Of a DNA stretch of 64,000 nt, positions 53,458-62,746 are shown piece after piece; positions within the stretch are counted from its first letter, which is position 1; each line of letters starts with the position of its first letter. A program made the position numbers and the translations under genes. A model generated the notes under the pieces. The model was not told the origin of the DNA. It made no database searches and saw only the letters and a program-made list of their open reading frames with translations. The stretch is from contig JABDFS010000001.1 of assembly GCA_013286425.1 (NCBI GenBank), positions 23,392 through 87,391 on the forward strand, written 5' to 3'. Source of the DNA: Bacteroidota bacterium. Lineage in GTDB: Bacteria; Bacteroidota; Bacteroidia; Chitinophagales; Chitinophagaceae.

Positions 53458-55593
53458 TTGCACGAATACAACTTTATAAGCATCAGCATATCCTCATCCA
53501 TACTAAGCTCACCGATTGAATATTTAAAAGGCGTTGGCCCTTTGCGCGCCGATCTTTTAAAAAAAGAGTTAGGCATTTTTACGTTTGAAGATCTGTTGAA
53601 CCATTTTCCTTTACGGCATATTGACCGCACAAAAATTGAAAGCATTGGAAATATTACACCTCAAACCGAATACATACAGGTTGCGGGCACAATTACCGGC
53701 ATAGAAATCCTGGGCGAAAGAAGAGCAAAGCGCATGGTTGCGTGGCTTGAGGATAAAACAGGTATTGTTGAATTAACCTGGTTCCAGGGCATCCAGTGGA
53801 TGCAAAAAATTTTACATGAAGGAAGCGAATATTTAGTGTACGGGAGAACAGGGTTCTTTAACGGAAGGCCGCAAATAACACATCCCGAAATTGAATTGTT
53901 CACTGCTGAATTAAAGAGTGGTAAATCTTTTTTGGAACCTGTTTATCCAACAACAGAAAAATTAAAAGCGAAAGGTTTGAATGCAAGGCAACTTGCAAAA
54001 CTTACTTCAGCATTATTGCCGTTGATTTCTGCTAAAGATGTTTATGAGAATATTCCTGAAACAGTATTGCAACAACTAAATCTTGTAAACAGGTTTGATG
54101 CTGTTACTGCTATCCATTTCCCAAAAAATGCAGAAGAACATGAAAAAGCTTTGCATCGTTTAAAATTTGAAGAATTTTTTATGGCACAGGTGCGCATGGG
54201 TATGTTGCGTGGCAAAAGGCACAGGCATAGTCATGGTGTTGTGTTTGAAAAAGTGGGCGGGCTGTTCAATTCATTTTATAATAATTACCTGCCGTTTGAA
54301 TTAACGAATGCGCAAAAAAGAGTGATCAAAGAAATTAGATCAGATACTGCAAGGCCGCGGCAAATGAACCGTTTGTTACAAGGCGATGTGGGCAGCGGCA
54401 AAACTATTGTTGCTTTGCTTGTAATGTTAATCGCTGCAGATAATGGTTTTCAAAGTTGCCTGATGGCGCCTACTGAAATTCTTGCGCAACAGCATTATAA
54501 TAACATCAGCAAATTGCTTGGTGATCTTCCGGTGCGCACAGCATTGTTAACAGGTAGCAGCAAACAATCTCAAAGAAAAGTTATTCTCGAAAATCTCAGC
54601 AAAGGCAACATACATATTCTTGTAGGTACGCATGCCGTTATTGAAGAAGCGGTGCAATTCAATAAACTTGGCCTTGCAGTAGTTGATGAACAGCATCGTT
54701 TTGGTGTGGCGCAAAGGGCAAGGCTTTGGGAGAAAGCAGAAACGCCACCGCATGTTTTGGTGATGACGGCAACGCCTATTCCGCGCACGCTTGCAATGAC
54801 GGCTTATGGCGATCTTGATTACAGTATAATTGATGAGCTGCCGCCGGGAAGGCAACCTATAATAACTGTTCAACGTTTTGAAACAAAACGTGCTGCCGTT
54901 ATGGATTTTGTAAAAGAAGAGATAGCGAAAGGAAGGCAGGCTTTTTTTGTTTATCCTTTGATAGAAGAAAGTGAGAAGATGAGTTACGAAAACCTGATGG
55001 AAGGCTATGAACAGGTAAAAACTTTTTTTCCTGAACATTTATACAGCATCAGTATGGTGCATGGAAAAATGCCTGCAGAGCAAAAGGATGTTAATATGCA
55101 ACGTTTTAAAACCGGAGACACCCAGATACTCGTTGGTACTACGGTTATTGAAGTTGGAATTGATATTCCCAATGCATCAGTTATGGTTATTGAAAGTGCA
55201 GAAAAGTTTGGCCTTTCTCAATTGCACCAGTTAAGAGGCAGGGTAGGGCGCGGCAGTGATAAAAGTTACTGCATACTTTTATCTCCTTATAAATTAAGTA
55301 ATGATGCACGGGAACGCCTTAAAATCATGTGTGCTACCAATGATGGTTTTGTAATTGCTGAAAAAGATCTTGAGCTGCGTGGCCCTGGTGAAATTGAAGG
55401 CACAAAGCAGAGTGGAGTGTTAAACTTTAAGCTGGCAAGTATAGTCAATGATAAGAGTTTACTCGAACTTTCAAAATTTTATGCGGACCAGGTGTTATCA
55501 AATGATGAAGATTTGTCAAAAGAAGAGAATTTACGGTTAAATGCTTTTCTTATTTCGCAAAAAGGAAAAACTTTGTGGAGCAGGATTTCATAA
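53458..55593 (+). CDS. recG: ATP-dependent DNA helicase RecG
   Basis: Branch-migrating helicase for replication restart and Holliday-junction processing, 711 residues. The N-terminal wedge/OB domain (PIEYLKGVGPLRADLLKKELGIFTFEDLLNHFPLRHIDRTK) precedes the helicase core with Walker A QGDVGSGKTIVALL (near 308), the DEQHRFG box (near 408), MTATPIPRTLAMT, and the C-terminal VGTTVIEVGIDIPNASVMVI and QLRGRVGRGSD. The only plausible start is TTG at 53458. There is no ATG in frame before the conserved core, so it uses a non-ATG start. Length is normal. Confidence 0.95.
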   Translation: MHEYNFISISISSSILSSPIEYLKGVGPLRADLLKKELGIFTFEDLLNHFPLRHIDRTKIESIGNITPQTEYIQVAGTITGIEILGERRAKRMVAWLEDKTGIVELTWFQGIQWMQKILHEGSEYLVYGRTGFFNGRPQITHPEIELFTAELKSGKSFLEPVYPTTEKLKAKGLNARQLAKLTSALLPLISAKDVYENIPETVLQQLNLVNRFDAVTAIHFPKNAEEHEKALHRLKFEEFFMAQVRMGMLRGKRHRHSHGVVFEKVGGLFNSFYNNYLPFELTNAQKRVIKEIRSDTARPRQMNRLLQGDVGSGKTIVALLVMLIAADNGFQSCLMAPTEILAQQHYNNISKLLGDLPVRTALLTGSSKQSQRKVILENLSKGNIHILVGTHAVIEEAVQFNKLGLAVVDEQHRFGVAQRARLWEKAETPPHVLVMTATPIPRTLAMTAYGDLDYSIIDELPPGRQPIITVQRFETKRAAVMDFVKEEIAKGRQAFFVYPLIEESEKMSYENLMEGYEQVKTFFPEHLYSISMVHGKMPAEQKDVNMQRFKTGDTQILVGTTVIEVGIDIPNASVMVIESAEKFGLSQLHQLRGRVGRGSDKSYCILLSPYKLSNDARERLKIMCATNDGFVIAEKDLELRGPGEIEGTKQSGVLNFKLASIVNDKSLLELSKFYADQVLSNDEDLSKEENLRLNAFLISQKGKTLWSRIS

Positions 55594-55643
55594 CAACAAA
55601 TTGAACACGGAAACGTTGTATAGCTAATATTAATAATAATTCA

Positions 55644-58600
55644 TTGAAGCATTTTATACTTTTTATCATTCTTATAGGCGCATTCATTCAAAAATCACAG
55701 GCGCAATACCTTCAGTTTGTTGAAAACAAAGGCCAATGGGATAGCTCAATTAAATATAAAGCTGACTTCAAAGGCGGCGCTGTTTTCTTGACTTCTTCCG
55801 GTTATAGAGTTGTGTTACATAATAAAGACCAGCTTAAAGCAGTGGCAGAATATTACAGCAGGCATTACGACAGCACTTCCCGGCAAAACCCTGCAAAAGC
55901 GCTACAGAATTTTGTTGTTCATTCACACGCTTACCAGATAAATTTTTTAAATACAGATGGCAATGCTGTTCCGGAAGCGGATAAATCCCTGGGGCTTTAC
56001 AATAATTATTTTGTAGGAACTGACAGTTCTAAGTGGAGAACAGGCTGTAAAGTCTTTAATGGCCTTACTTTCAAAAATGTTTACAAGAATGTTGATGTAA
56101 GATATTACTCAGATAATGGCAACCTGAAATATGACCTCGTTATAAAACCCGGTGCAGACATCAGCAAGATTGCTTTGCAGTTTGCAGGGCTTGATGGATT
56201 GGAGTTAAATAAGTATGGTAACCTTACCATGAAAACTTCTGTGGGTGATATTTATCAAACCATTCCTTCCAGCTACCAGATAATCAAAAATTTAAAAGCG
56301 AGTGTGAAAGCAAAGTTCAAACTTGATGGCAATACAGTACGTTTTAAGCTGGATAATTATGACAGGAACAGCACGCTTATAATTGACCCAACTGAAATAT
56401 TTTCAACCTTTGTTGGCAGTGTTTCCGATGTGTGGGGTTATACAGCTACTTATGATAATGCAGGTGATTTTTATGCCGGCGGAATTGCATTTGATGCAGG
56501 TTACGATCCAAGGCATGTTGGTGGCTATGATCAAACATTTAACGGTGGCGATGGAAGTGAAGGAGTACAACCATATGATGTGGCTTTGATAAAATTTAAT
56601 CCAACCGGCTCGCAGGCCTTATTTGCAACCTACCTGGGTGGCAGTGGTGATGAACAACCGCATAGCCTTGTGGTAGATTCAAGAGGCAATCTGATCATTT
56701 CCGGCAGGACTACTTCACCAAACTTTCCTGTAACTGCTCCAACTTATGGCCCCGGTGGAGGCTTTGATATTTTTCTTGCCAAATTAAGTCCTGATGGCAG
56801 AACGCTTTTAGCTTCACGCAAATTTGGAGGAACCGGTTCAGATGGCGTTAACATCGCTCCGAAATATATTACAGAAGGCATTATAACCACACGTAGAAAT
56901 TATGGAGACGATGCGAGAAGCGAAGTGATCACAGATTATCAGGATAATATTTACCTCGCAAGTTGTACACGGTCTGCGGATTTTCCAACAACATCCAATG
57001 CGTTCAAAAAAACTTTAGGAGGCACTCAGGACGGCGTTTTTATAAAGACTTCATCTGATCTTTCTTCAGTTTCTATGTGTACTATGCTTGGTGGAAGCAA
57101 GGATGATGCTGCTTTTGTATTGTGTATCAGCCCGTCAACCGGAAACATTTACATAGCCGGTGGCACAGCCAGCACAGATATGGCGGTGAACGCTACCAAT
57201 GCTCCCCAGGGCATATTGCATAATTCTTACCAGGGTGGCCAGGTTGATGGTTTTATAAGTGAAATAAGTGCGGATCTAACCAAACTGATAAAGACAAGCT
57301 ATGTGGGTACCGGCGGCAGCGATATGGTGTATGGCGTACAAACGGATAAATTTGGTTACCCTTATATCATGGGAACAACCACAACAAGTTTTCCTGTGGT
57401 GAATTCCCCTTTCAATGCTAATAATAACCAGGCTAATGGCAAACAGTTCATCACCAAGTTAGATCCTGATCTTACAAAAATTATTTACTCTGCAAACTTT
57501 GGTAAGGGAACAACCATACCTGATATTTCACCTACTGCATTTTTGGTTGATGTTTGCGGGAATGTATATGTATCAGGCTGGGGCGGTTCCGCTAATCATG
57601 AATATTATCCCGGAAGTAATGTTGTTGGAATGGCGATTACACAGAATGCTTTGTTGAAAACAACAGACGGTAATGATTTTTACTTTTTTGTTTTGGAGAA
57701 AAATGCAAACAGCCAGTTATTCGGCAGTTACTTCGGAACAAATGATCCGAATGCTTATGGTGATCACGTTGACGGTGGTACAAGCCGCTTTGACCGGAGA
57801 GGCGTGATATACCAGGCTGTTTGTGCTAACTGTGGAAAAGTAGGTATTTTCCCTACTACTACAGGCTCATGGAGCCCGGGTAATCCTGCACAAACAGGCG
57901 CCAAGTGTAATGAAGCTGCAGTGAAAATTGCATTTGAACTTTCAGGTGTTATTTCATCAATCCGCACAACAATAAATGGCATTCCAAGAGACAGTACCGG
58001 TTGTATTCCGCTTACTGTTGACTTTGCAGATACGATTGCACTTGGAAAGAAATATGTTTGGGATTTTGGTGATAATTCAGGAGTTACTACTACAGTTCCT
58101 ACAACCAGTCATACATACAATAATGTAGGCGATTATAAAGTGCGGTTAATAAGCATTGATTCTTCATCATGCAATATTTCCGATACTTCTTACATAACCA
58201 TAAGGGCAAGAAGTAACCGTGTACAACTCGGCCTGGTTATTAACAAGCTCGCACCTTGTGAGTCTTTTAATTACCAGTTCATCAATACATCAATTCCGCC
58301 GAACGGCTACACTTTCAAGCCTGATGATTTTACATGGGATTTTGGTGATGGCACCATTATTCAAACCAATGCGGATACGTTAACCCATCAATATACTGCA
58401 AGCGGTATTTATAATGTAAAACTATTCATTAACGATACGGTATTTTGTAATGCTCCTGATTCAGCGGTTAATCAATTAAGGGTTGCTTCAATTTTACAGG
58501 CACAGTTTCAAACACCTGCTGAGGGTTGTGTACCATACTATGCCGTGTTTGATAATACTTCCATCGGCGGCCAGAATTTTGTTTGGAATTTTGGAGACGG

Positions 58601-59261
58601 ATCGGCAATTTCAACAGATGCTTATCCAACCCATTTATATGCAAACCCCGGCACGTATACAGTACATCTTTCAGCAACAGATAATCTTACCTGTAATCCA
58701 ACCAGCGATACAAGTATGACGATAACTGTTCATGAACGGCCAACTTCGTCGTTTACTTATTCACCAACCACTCCGAAAGAAAATACGCCTTATGAATTTA
58801 CCAACACTTCAACAGGTGCAATAAACTACAGGTGGGAGTTTGGTGATGGCGATACTTTATTAACGTCGAATACATTACCTGTTAGCCATATTTACAATAC
58901 TGCAGGCAGCTATGCGGTTTGTTTGATTGCCTTTAATCAGTATGGTTGTTCTGATACTTTATGCCAGCAGGTAACAGCCATTGTAACACCGTTGGTAGAT
59001 GTGCCGAATGCATTTTCTCCAAACGGAGATGGAACAAATGACCTGGTTTATGTGAAAGGATATGGTATAAACAAAATGACATGGAATATTTACAACCGGT
59101 GGGGGCAACTGGTGTTCAGTTCTTATAATTTAAATACAGGTTGGGATGGCCGTTTTAAAGGTGCATTGCAGCCGCAGGATGTGTATGGATACACTTTGAG
59201 TATTGAATTTACAGATGGAAGCAAGTATTCCAAAAAAGGCGATATAACCTTATTACGATAA
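55644..59261 (+). CDS. Giant T9SS type B surface protein with SBBP and PKD repeats
   Basis: A 1205-residue secreted protein. It starts with TTG at 55644 (no ATG nearby) and a signal peptide (KHFILFIILIGAFIQKSQAQ). An N-terminal DUF7948-like domain (LQFVENKGQWDSSIKYKADFKGGAVFLT) leads to SBBP beta-propeller-like repeats (LATYLGGSGDEQPHSLVVDSRGNLIISGRT). Three or four PKD domains follow (YVWDFGDNSG, FTWDFGDGT, FVWNFGDGSA, YRWEFGDGD), then a CHU_C type B sorting domain (VPNAFSPNGDGTNDLVYVKG ... YNRWGQLVF). Such proteins are exported by the T9SS. A PorP/SprF-like gene follows 12 bp later, a pairing typical of type B cargo. Confidence 0.9.
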   Translation: MKHFILFIILIGAFIQKSQAQYLQFVENKGQWDSSIKYKADFKGGAVFLTSSGYRVVLHNKDQLKAVAEYYSRHYDSTSRQNPAKALQNFVVHSHAYQINFLNTDGNAVPEADKSLGLYNNYFVGTDSSKWRTGCKVFNGLTFKNVYKNVDVRYYSDNGNLKYDLVIKPGADISKIALQFAGLDGLELNKYGNLTMKTSVGDIYQTIPSSYQIIKNLKASVKAKFKLDGNTVRFKLDNYDRNSTLIIDPTEIFSTFVGSVSDVWGYTATYDNAGDFYAGGIAFDAGYDPRHVGGYDQTFNGGDGSEGVQPYDVALIKFNPTGSQALFATYLGGSGDEQPHSLVVDSRGNLIISGRTTSPNFPVTAPTYGPGGGFDIFLAKLSPDGRTLLASRKFGGTGSDGVNIAPKYITEGIITTRRNYGDDARSEVITDYQDNIYLASCTRSADFPTTSNAFKKTLGGTQDGVFIKTSSDLSSVSMCTMLGGSKDDAAFVLCISPSTGNIYIAGGTASTDMAVNATNAPQGILHNSYQGGQVDGFISEISADLTKLIKTSYVGTGGSDMVYGVQTDKFGYPYIMGTTTTSFPVVNSPFNANNNQANGKQFITKLDPDLTKIIYSANFGKGTTIPDISPTAFLVDVCGNVYVSGWGGSANHEYYPGSNVVGMAITQNALLKTTDGNDFYFFVLEKNANSQLFGSYFGTNDPNAYGDHVDGGTSRFDRRGVIYQAVCANCGKVGIFPTTTGSWSPGNPAQTGAKCNEAAVKIAFELSGVISSIRTTINGIPRDSTGCIPLTVDFADTIALGKKYVWDFGDNSGVTTTVPTTSHTYNNVGDYKVRLISIDSSSCNISDTSYITIRARSNRVQLGLVINKLAPCESFNYQFINTSIPPNGYTFKPDDFTWDFGDGTIIQTNADTLTHQYTASGIYNVKLFINDTVFCNAPDSAVNQLRVASILQAQFQTPAEGCVPYYAVFDNTSIGGQNFVWNFGDGSAISTDAYPTHLYANPGTYTVHLSATDNLTCNPTSDTSMTITVHERPTSSFTYSPTTPKENTPYEFTNTSTGAINYRWEFGDGDTLLTSNTLPVSHIYNTAGSYAVCLIAFNQYGCSDTLCQQVTAIVTPLVDVPNAFSPNGDGTNDLVYVKGYGINKMTWNIYNRWGQLVFSSYNLNTGWDGRFKGALQPQDVYGYTLSIEFTDGSKYSKKGDITLLR

Positions 59262-59262
59262 T

Positions 59263-59267
59263 GGAGG
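59263..59267 (+). promoter_or_regulatory. Strong Shine-Dalgarno before the PorP/SprF-like gene
   Basis: GGAGG lies 6 bp before the ATG at 59274. Clear SD sites are rare in this window, so this gene may be translated strongly. Confidence 0.55.
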
Positions 59268-59273
59268 CTGGAT

Positions 59274-60311
59274 ATGAAAAGATTTTTAGGACATACTAAT
59301 TTTTCGATCTTTTTTATAAGTGCATTTATTTTCTTTAACAGAGCCGATGCACAGGATTTGCATTTCTCTCAATATTTTAATGCACCGCTTTTAACCAATC
59401 CTGCCAACACGGGTTTCGAACCGGATGCAGACTGGCGGGCAGGAATTAATTACCGCAATCAATGGTCAGGTATTTTAGACAATCCTTATAAAACCATGAG
59501 TGCCTGGGGCGATGCACAATTGTTTAACAACCGTTTTGAAAACGGCTGGATGGGTATGGGGCTGGTATTATTAAAAGATGTTGCGGGCAGTGGAAATTTA
59601 AGCAGTACAAAAGTTTATGGTTCTGTTGCCTATCATCAATTGATAGGGTACAACAGTCTTTTAAGCGGAGGCTTTGGCATCGGAGTAGTTAATAAATCAA
59701 TTGATGTTACAAAGCTTACTTTCAACAGCCAGTGGAACGGGAAATTCTTCGACGTTACTATTCCCAGCAATGAAGCTTTCAATACATCATCTGTGTGGTA
59801 TGCAGATCTGAATGCTGGTTTAAACTATGCAATTTTTCCCAGCGATAATTCGTATATAAATGCAGGCATAAGTGTTGATCACATCAACATGCCTAACGAA
59901 TCTTTTTTCTCGAATGAACAGGCAGACACAAAAGTGCCTATGCGCTTTAATGTTTTTGCAAACGGCAGCTTTAAAGTAAATGATTTGTGGATCATCAATC
60001 CCAACATTTATTTCAGTACTATGAGTAAATCAACAGAAATTGTTGGCGGAATGAATGCTCATTATAATTTAAGCGGAGACGGTAATACACAGCTAATCGG
60101 CGGGCTTTATTATCGTTTGAAAGATGCTTTTATACCAATGGTAGGGTTTACTATCAGTTCTATTTCTGTAACGGTTAGCTACGATGCCACCAGTTCTACC
60201 TTAGGCTCATCAACACAAACACTTGGTGCTTACGAATTATCCATAAGCAAGGTTGGCTTGTTCTCAGAACAGTATGGTAAAAATGTAAAGTGCCCTTCTG
60301 TGAAGTTTTAA
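59274..60311 (+). CDS. PorP/SprF family T9SS-associated membrane protein
   Basis: Outer-membrane beta-barrel-like protein of 345 residues. The signal peptide (FSIFFISAFIFFNRADA) is followed by the family hallmark DLHFSQYFNAPLLTNPANTGFEPDADWRAGINYRNQWS. The rest alternates as in a barrel (GGFGIGVVNKSID, INAGISVDHINMPN, LIGGLYYRLKDAFIPMVGFTI). PorP/SprF proteins attach type B cargo to the surface or help its export. It directly follows the giant type B protein gene, which is probably its partner. It is convergent with trmD, with two bases between the stops. Confidence 0.92.
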   Translation: MKRFLGHTNFSIFFISAFIFFNRADAQDLHFSQYFNAPLLTNPANTGFEPDADWRAGINYRNQWSGILDNPYKTMSAWGDAQLFNNRFENGWMGMGLVLLKDVAGSGNLSSTKVYGSVAYHQLIGYNSLLSGGFGIGVVNKSIDVTKLTFNSQWNGKFFDVTIPSNEAFNTSSVWYADLNAGLNYAIFPSDNSYINAGISVDHINMPNESFFSNEQADTKVPMRFNVFANGSFKVNDLWIINPNIYFSTMSKSTEIVGGMNAHYNLSGDGNTQLIGGLYYRLKDAFIPMVGFTISSISVTVSYDATSSTLGSSTQTLGAYELSISKVGLFSEQYGKNVKCPSVKF

Positions 60312-60313
60312 AT

Positions 60314-61000
60314 TCATGCTTCATCATCGCCTAACAAATCAGGCCGCTTTAATTTGGTTAGCTGCAGCGATTGCCCATAACGCCATGCATCAATTTTTTT
60401 TTGGTCACCGCTTAATAAAATTTCAGGCACATTCCATTCTTTAAATTTTGCAGGCCTTGTATATACAGGTGGCGCTAAAAGATCATCCTGGAACGAATCA
60501 AACAACGCAGATGTTTCGTCATTCAATACTCCGGGTATTAACCTGCCAACCGCATCTACAATAATAGCAGCAGCAATTTCCCCGCCGCTTAAAACAAAAT
60601 TTCCTACAGAAATTTCTTTGGTTATATAATGATCACGAATGCGTTGATCGATTCCTTTATAGTGACCACAAATAATAAGCAGGTTTTCTTTTAATGAAAG
60701 CTGGTTAGCCATTTTTTGATCGAAGATGGCAGCATCGGGAGTCATATAAATTATTTCATCGTAAACAGTTTCCTGTTTTAGTTCATCAATTGCGTTTGCA
60801 AGCGGTTCGCACATCATCACCATTCCTGCACCGCCGCCGTATTGATAATCGTCAACCTGGCCATAATCATTTACTGCCCATTTACGCAGGTTAAATGTTC
60901 TTACCATAAGTAAATTTTTTTGTTGCGCACGTTTTAGAATGCTGTGGTTAAACGGGCTTTCCAATAACTCTGGTAATACAGTAAGAATATCAATTTTCAT
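60314..61000 (-). CDS. trmD: tRNA (guanine-37-N1) methyltransferase
   Basis: Makes m1G37 in tRNAs with G36, needed for reading-frame maintenance; 228 residues. The trefoil-knot SPOUT motifs are clear: [66 protein letters not shown] and [29 protein letters not shown]. The C-terminal helical domain is present up to [10 protein letters not shown]. Length is normal. In many bacteria it is next to rimM/rplS, but here it is apart from them. Confidence 0.96.
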   Translation of the reverse strand: MKIDILTVLPELLESPFNHSILKRAQQKNLLMVRTFNLRKWAVNDYGQVDDYQYGGGAGMVMMCEPLANAIDELKQETVYDEIIYMTPDAAIFDQKMANQLSLKENLLIICGHYKGIDQRIRDHYITKEISVGNFVLSGGEIAAAIIVDAVGRLIPGVLNDETSALFDSFQDDLLAPPVYTRPAKFKEWNVPEILLSGDQKKIDAWRYGQSLQLTKLKRPDLLGDDEA

Positions 61001-61022
61001 CAGGCAAATATAAACCTGTGTT

Positions 61023-61087
61023 ATGCCACGAAGGCACGAATGGTTTTATTATTATCGTATGAATATTTATTCGTCTATTCGTGGCAT
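61023..61087. repeat. GCCACGAA inverted repeat, copy 2
   Basis: ATGCCACGAA (61023-61032) and TTCGTGGCAT (61078-61087) are perfect inverted arms, with inner CACGAAT / ATTCGTC arms. It is related to the copy at 14763 and sits between trmD and the S4 gene. Confidence 0.65.
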
Positions 61088-61092
61088 TATCA

Positions 61093-61485
61093 TTAAAGCT
61101 CATTGGTAAAATCTTCAAAATCCCTGCGCTGTTTTTTTGTTGGCTTACCTGTTTTGCTTAAACGCTTGCCTGTATAAAAACTCGCAGCCTGCACATTCAA
61201 TTTTTCTTTTTCTTCTTCAGGTGTATTATCAATATAATATTTTATGGCTTCGCTGTATTGCACACGATGATCTAACAAACCGGTAACCTGTATCAGCCAG
61301 TTTCTGTCAGAAGTTTTAATGTGATAAACATCTCCGACCGCAACATGTTTCGATGCTTTTAAAGAAACATCATTCAATTTAATTTTTCCTTTTTCGCATG
61401 CTTCAGATGCCTGTGCTCTTGTTTTAAAAATGCGTATGCTCCAGAGATATTTATCAAGCCGTAATTTTTCCTTTACTTCATTCAT
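61093..61485 (-). CDS. S4-domain RNA-binding protein (HslR-like)
   Basis: A 130-residue protein from the ATG at 61485. The track's extra 21 residues are AT-rich and not conserved-looking. The S4 RNA-binding fold is seen in LRLDKYLWSIRIFKTRAQASEACEKGKIKLNDVSLKASKHVAVGDVYHI. A basic C-terminus (GKRLSKTGKPTKKQRRDFEDF) follows. HslR/Hsp15-type proteins bind free 50S subunits with stalled nascent chains after heat shock. The assignment to this subgroup is by resemblance. Confidence 0.88.
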   Translation of the reverse strand: MNEVKEKLRLDKYLWSIRIFKTRAQASEACEKGKIKLNDVSLKASKHVAVGDVYHIKTSDRNWLIQVTGLLDHRVQYSEAIKYYIDNTPEEEKEKLNVQAASFYTGKRLSKTGKPTKKQRRDFEDFTNEL

Positions 61486-61597
61486 TAAAAAAAATTTGTG
61501 GTTTTGTCCAATCTGCAAAACTTTAATTGTTGTAAATGTATAGATCAAATTTATTAATAACCAACATCGCGCAAGCGGTAAATAAAATCAAAAAAAT

Positions 61598-61951
61598 ATG
61601 GATGAGTTTATTTTAATCTTCAGGCATGAAGATGGAAAAAAAGTTGCTTCGCCTGAACAGATACAGGTTTGGATGAAACAAACTATGGATTGGATCGGCG
61701 GCATTGCTGCACAAAATAAATTCAGCAGCGGAACAGGTTTGCCTTTTGATGATGCAAGAGTGGTGCATCATAAAAAAATGGTGACCAACGGCCCGTTTGG
61801 CGATATAAAAGAAACTATTGGTGGCTACGTAATTGTAAAAGCAGATTCAATTGATGAAGCGGTTGAATTTGCAAAAGGATCTCCTGTATTACAAGGCGAA
61901 GGCAATACAGTTGAAGTAAGGAAGATCGCTAAAAATGATGGCACACATTAA
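61598..61951 (+). CDS. YCII/DGPF-domain protein 1
   Basis: A 117-residue dimeric ferredoxin-like protein of the YCII-related family. It has EFILIFRHEDGKKVASPEQIQVWM, then TNGPFGDIKETIGGYVIVKA in the position of the DGPF motif, and EAVEFAKGSPVL. It is the first of three tandem paralogues (23- and 36-bp gaps) leading to an ECF42-type sigma gene. DGPF proteins are the standard genomic partners of ECF42 sigma factors. Their biochemical role is unknown. Confidence 0.88.
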   Translation: MDEFILIFRHEDGKKVASPEQIQVWMKQTMDWIGGIAAQNKFSSGTGLPFDDARVVHHKKMVTNGPFGDIKETIGGYVIVKADSIDEAVEFAKGSPVLQGEGNTVEVRKIAKNDGTH

Positions 61952-61974
61952 TTCATCTTTTAAAATAAATAACC

Positions 61975-62316
61975 ATGAAAGATTTTTTGTTCATCTATAA
62001 ATCTGATTATGCTGCTATGCAGGATAGAACTGCAGAAGAAGCACAGGCAATGATGAAACGCTGGATGGAATGGCTTGAAGGCATTGCTGCGCAAAACAAA
62101 CTTATTGACAAAGGCAACAGGCTTTACAACAATGGCAAAATTGTAAAGGGTGATGGCATTGTAACCAATGGCCCATACATGGAAATAAAAGAATCCATTG
62201 GCGGTTATTCTTTAATAAAAGCTGAATCATATGATGAAGCAGTTGAGTTTGCAAAAGGTTGTCCCGTTTTATTTGCAGGCGGCAATGTTGAAGTAAGAGA
62301 AATTGATCCAATGTAA
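61975..62316 (+). CDS. YCII/DGPF-domain protein 2
   Basis: A 113-residue paralogue of the previous gene: DFLFIYKSDYAAMQDRTAEEAQAMMKRWMEWLEGIAAQNKL, then VTNGPYMEIKESIGGYSLIKA at the DGPF position (here NGPY), and EAVEFAKGCPVL. Same strand, 23-bp gap. A cysteine in KGCPVL, also present as KTCPMV in copy 3 but not in copy 1, is noteworthy. Function unknown. Confidence 0.88.
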   Translation: MKDFLFIYKSDYAAMQDRTAEEAQAMMKRWMEWLEGIAAQNKLIDKGNRLYNNGKIVKGDGIVTNGPYMEIKESIGGYSLIKAESYDEAVEFAKGCPVLFAGGNVEVREIDPM

Positions 62317-62352
62317 TATTGATAATTTTTTTCAAATTTTAAAACACATATC

Positions 62353-62712
62353 ATGAAAGAGTTTGTATTAATTTTCAGAACTTCATCTACACCGGCAGCC
62401 CCACCTACTCCGGAACAGGCAGAACAAATGATGTCAGGCTGGATGAATTGGATGGGCAGTATTGCTGCACAGAATAAGATGGCAAACAGTGGCAGCCGCT
62501 TGGGTATTGCGGATTCAAAAGTGGTTAAACCGGGAAATGTTGTAACCAATGGCCCGTTTACCGAAATAAAAGAGTTCATCAATGGTTTTATAATTGTGAA
62601 AGCAGATTCTGTTGATGAAGCTGTTGAGTTTGCAAAAACCTGCCCGATGGTTACAGGCGGAGGCGGCAATGTTGAAGTAAGGCCTGCTGTTAGTCCTGAA
62701 AACAATAATTAA
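62353..62712 (+). CDS. YCII/DGPF-domain protein 3
   Basis: A 119-residue third paralogue: EFVLIFRTSSTPAAPPTPEQAEQMMSGWMNWMGSIAAQNKMAN, VTNGPFTEIKEFINGFIIVKA and EAVEFAKTCPMV. It ends the DGPF triplet and is followed by a hairpin that sits directly before the sigma factor gene. The sequence divergence among the three copies suggests old duplication rather than a recent one. Confidence 0.88.
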   Translation: MKEFVLIFRTSSTPAAPPTPEQAEQMMSGWMNWMGSIAAQNKMANSGSRLGIADSKVVKPGNVVTNGPFTEIKEFINGFIIVKADSVDEAVEFAKTCPMVTGGGGNVEVRPAVSPENNN

Positions 62713-62717
62713 AAAAT

Positions 62718-62740
62718 AAAGCCTCTTAATTGAGGCTTTT
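62718..62740 (+). terminator. Terminator-like hairpin between DGPF genes and sigma gene
   Basis: AAAGCCTC-TTAATT-GAGGCTTT, a perfect eight-base stem followed by TTTTAAGTTT; it ends 6 bp before the sigma start codon. It could limit sigma expression from the DGPF operon. Confidence 0.75.
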
Positions 62741-62746
62741 AAGTTT

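Noticed and set aside
54547-55038. 163-residue minus-strand ORF
   Set aside because: Antisense to the RecG helicase core; arginine/phenylalanine-rich shadow translation.
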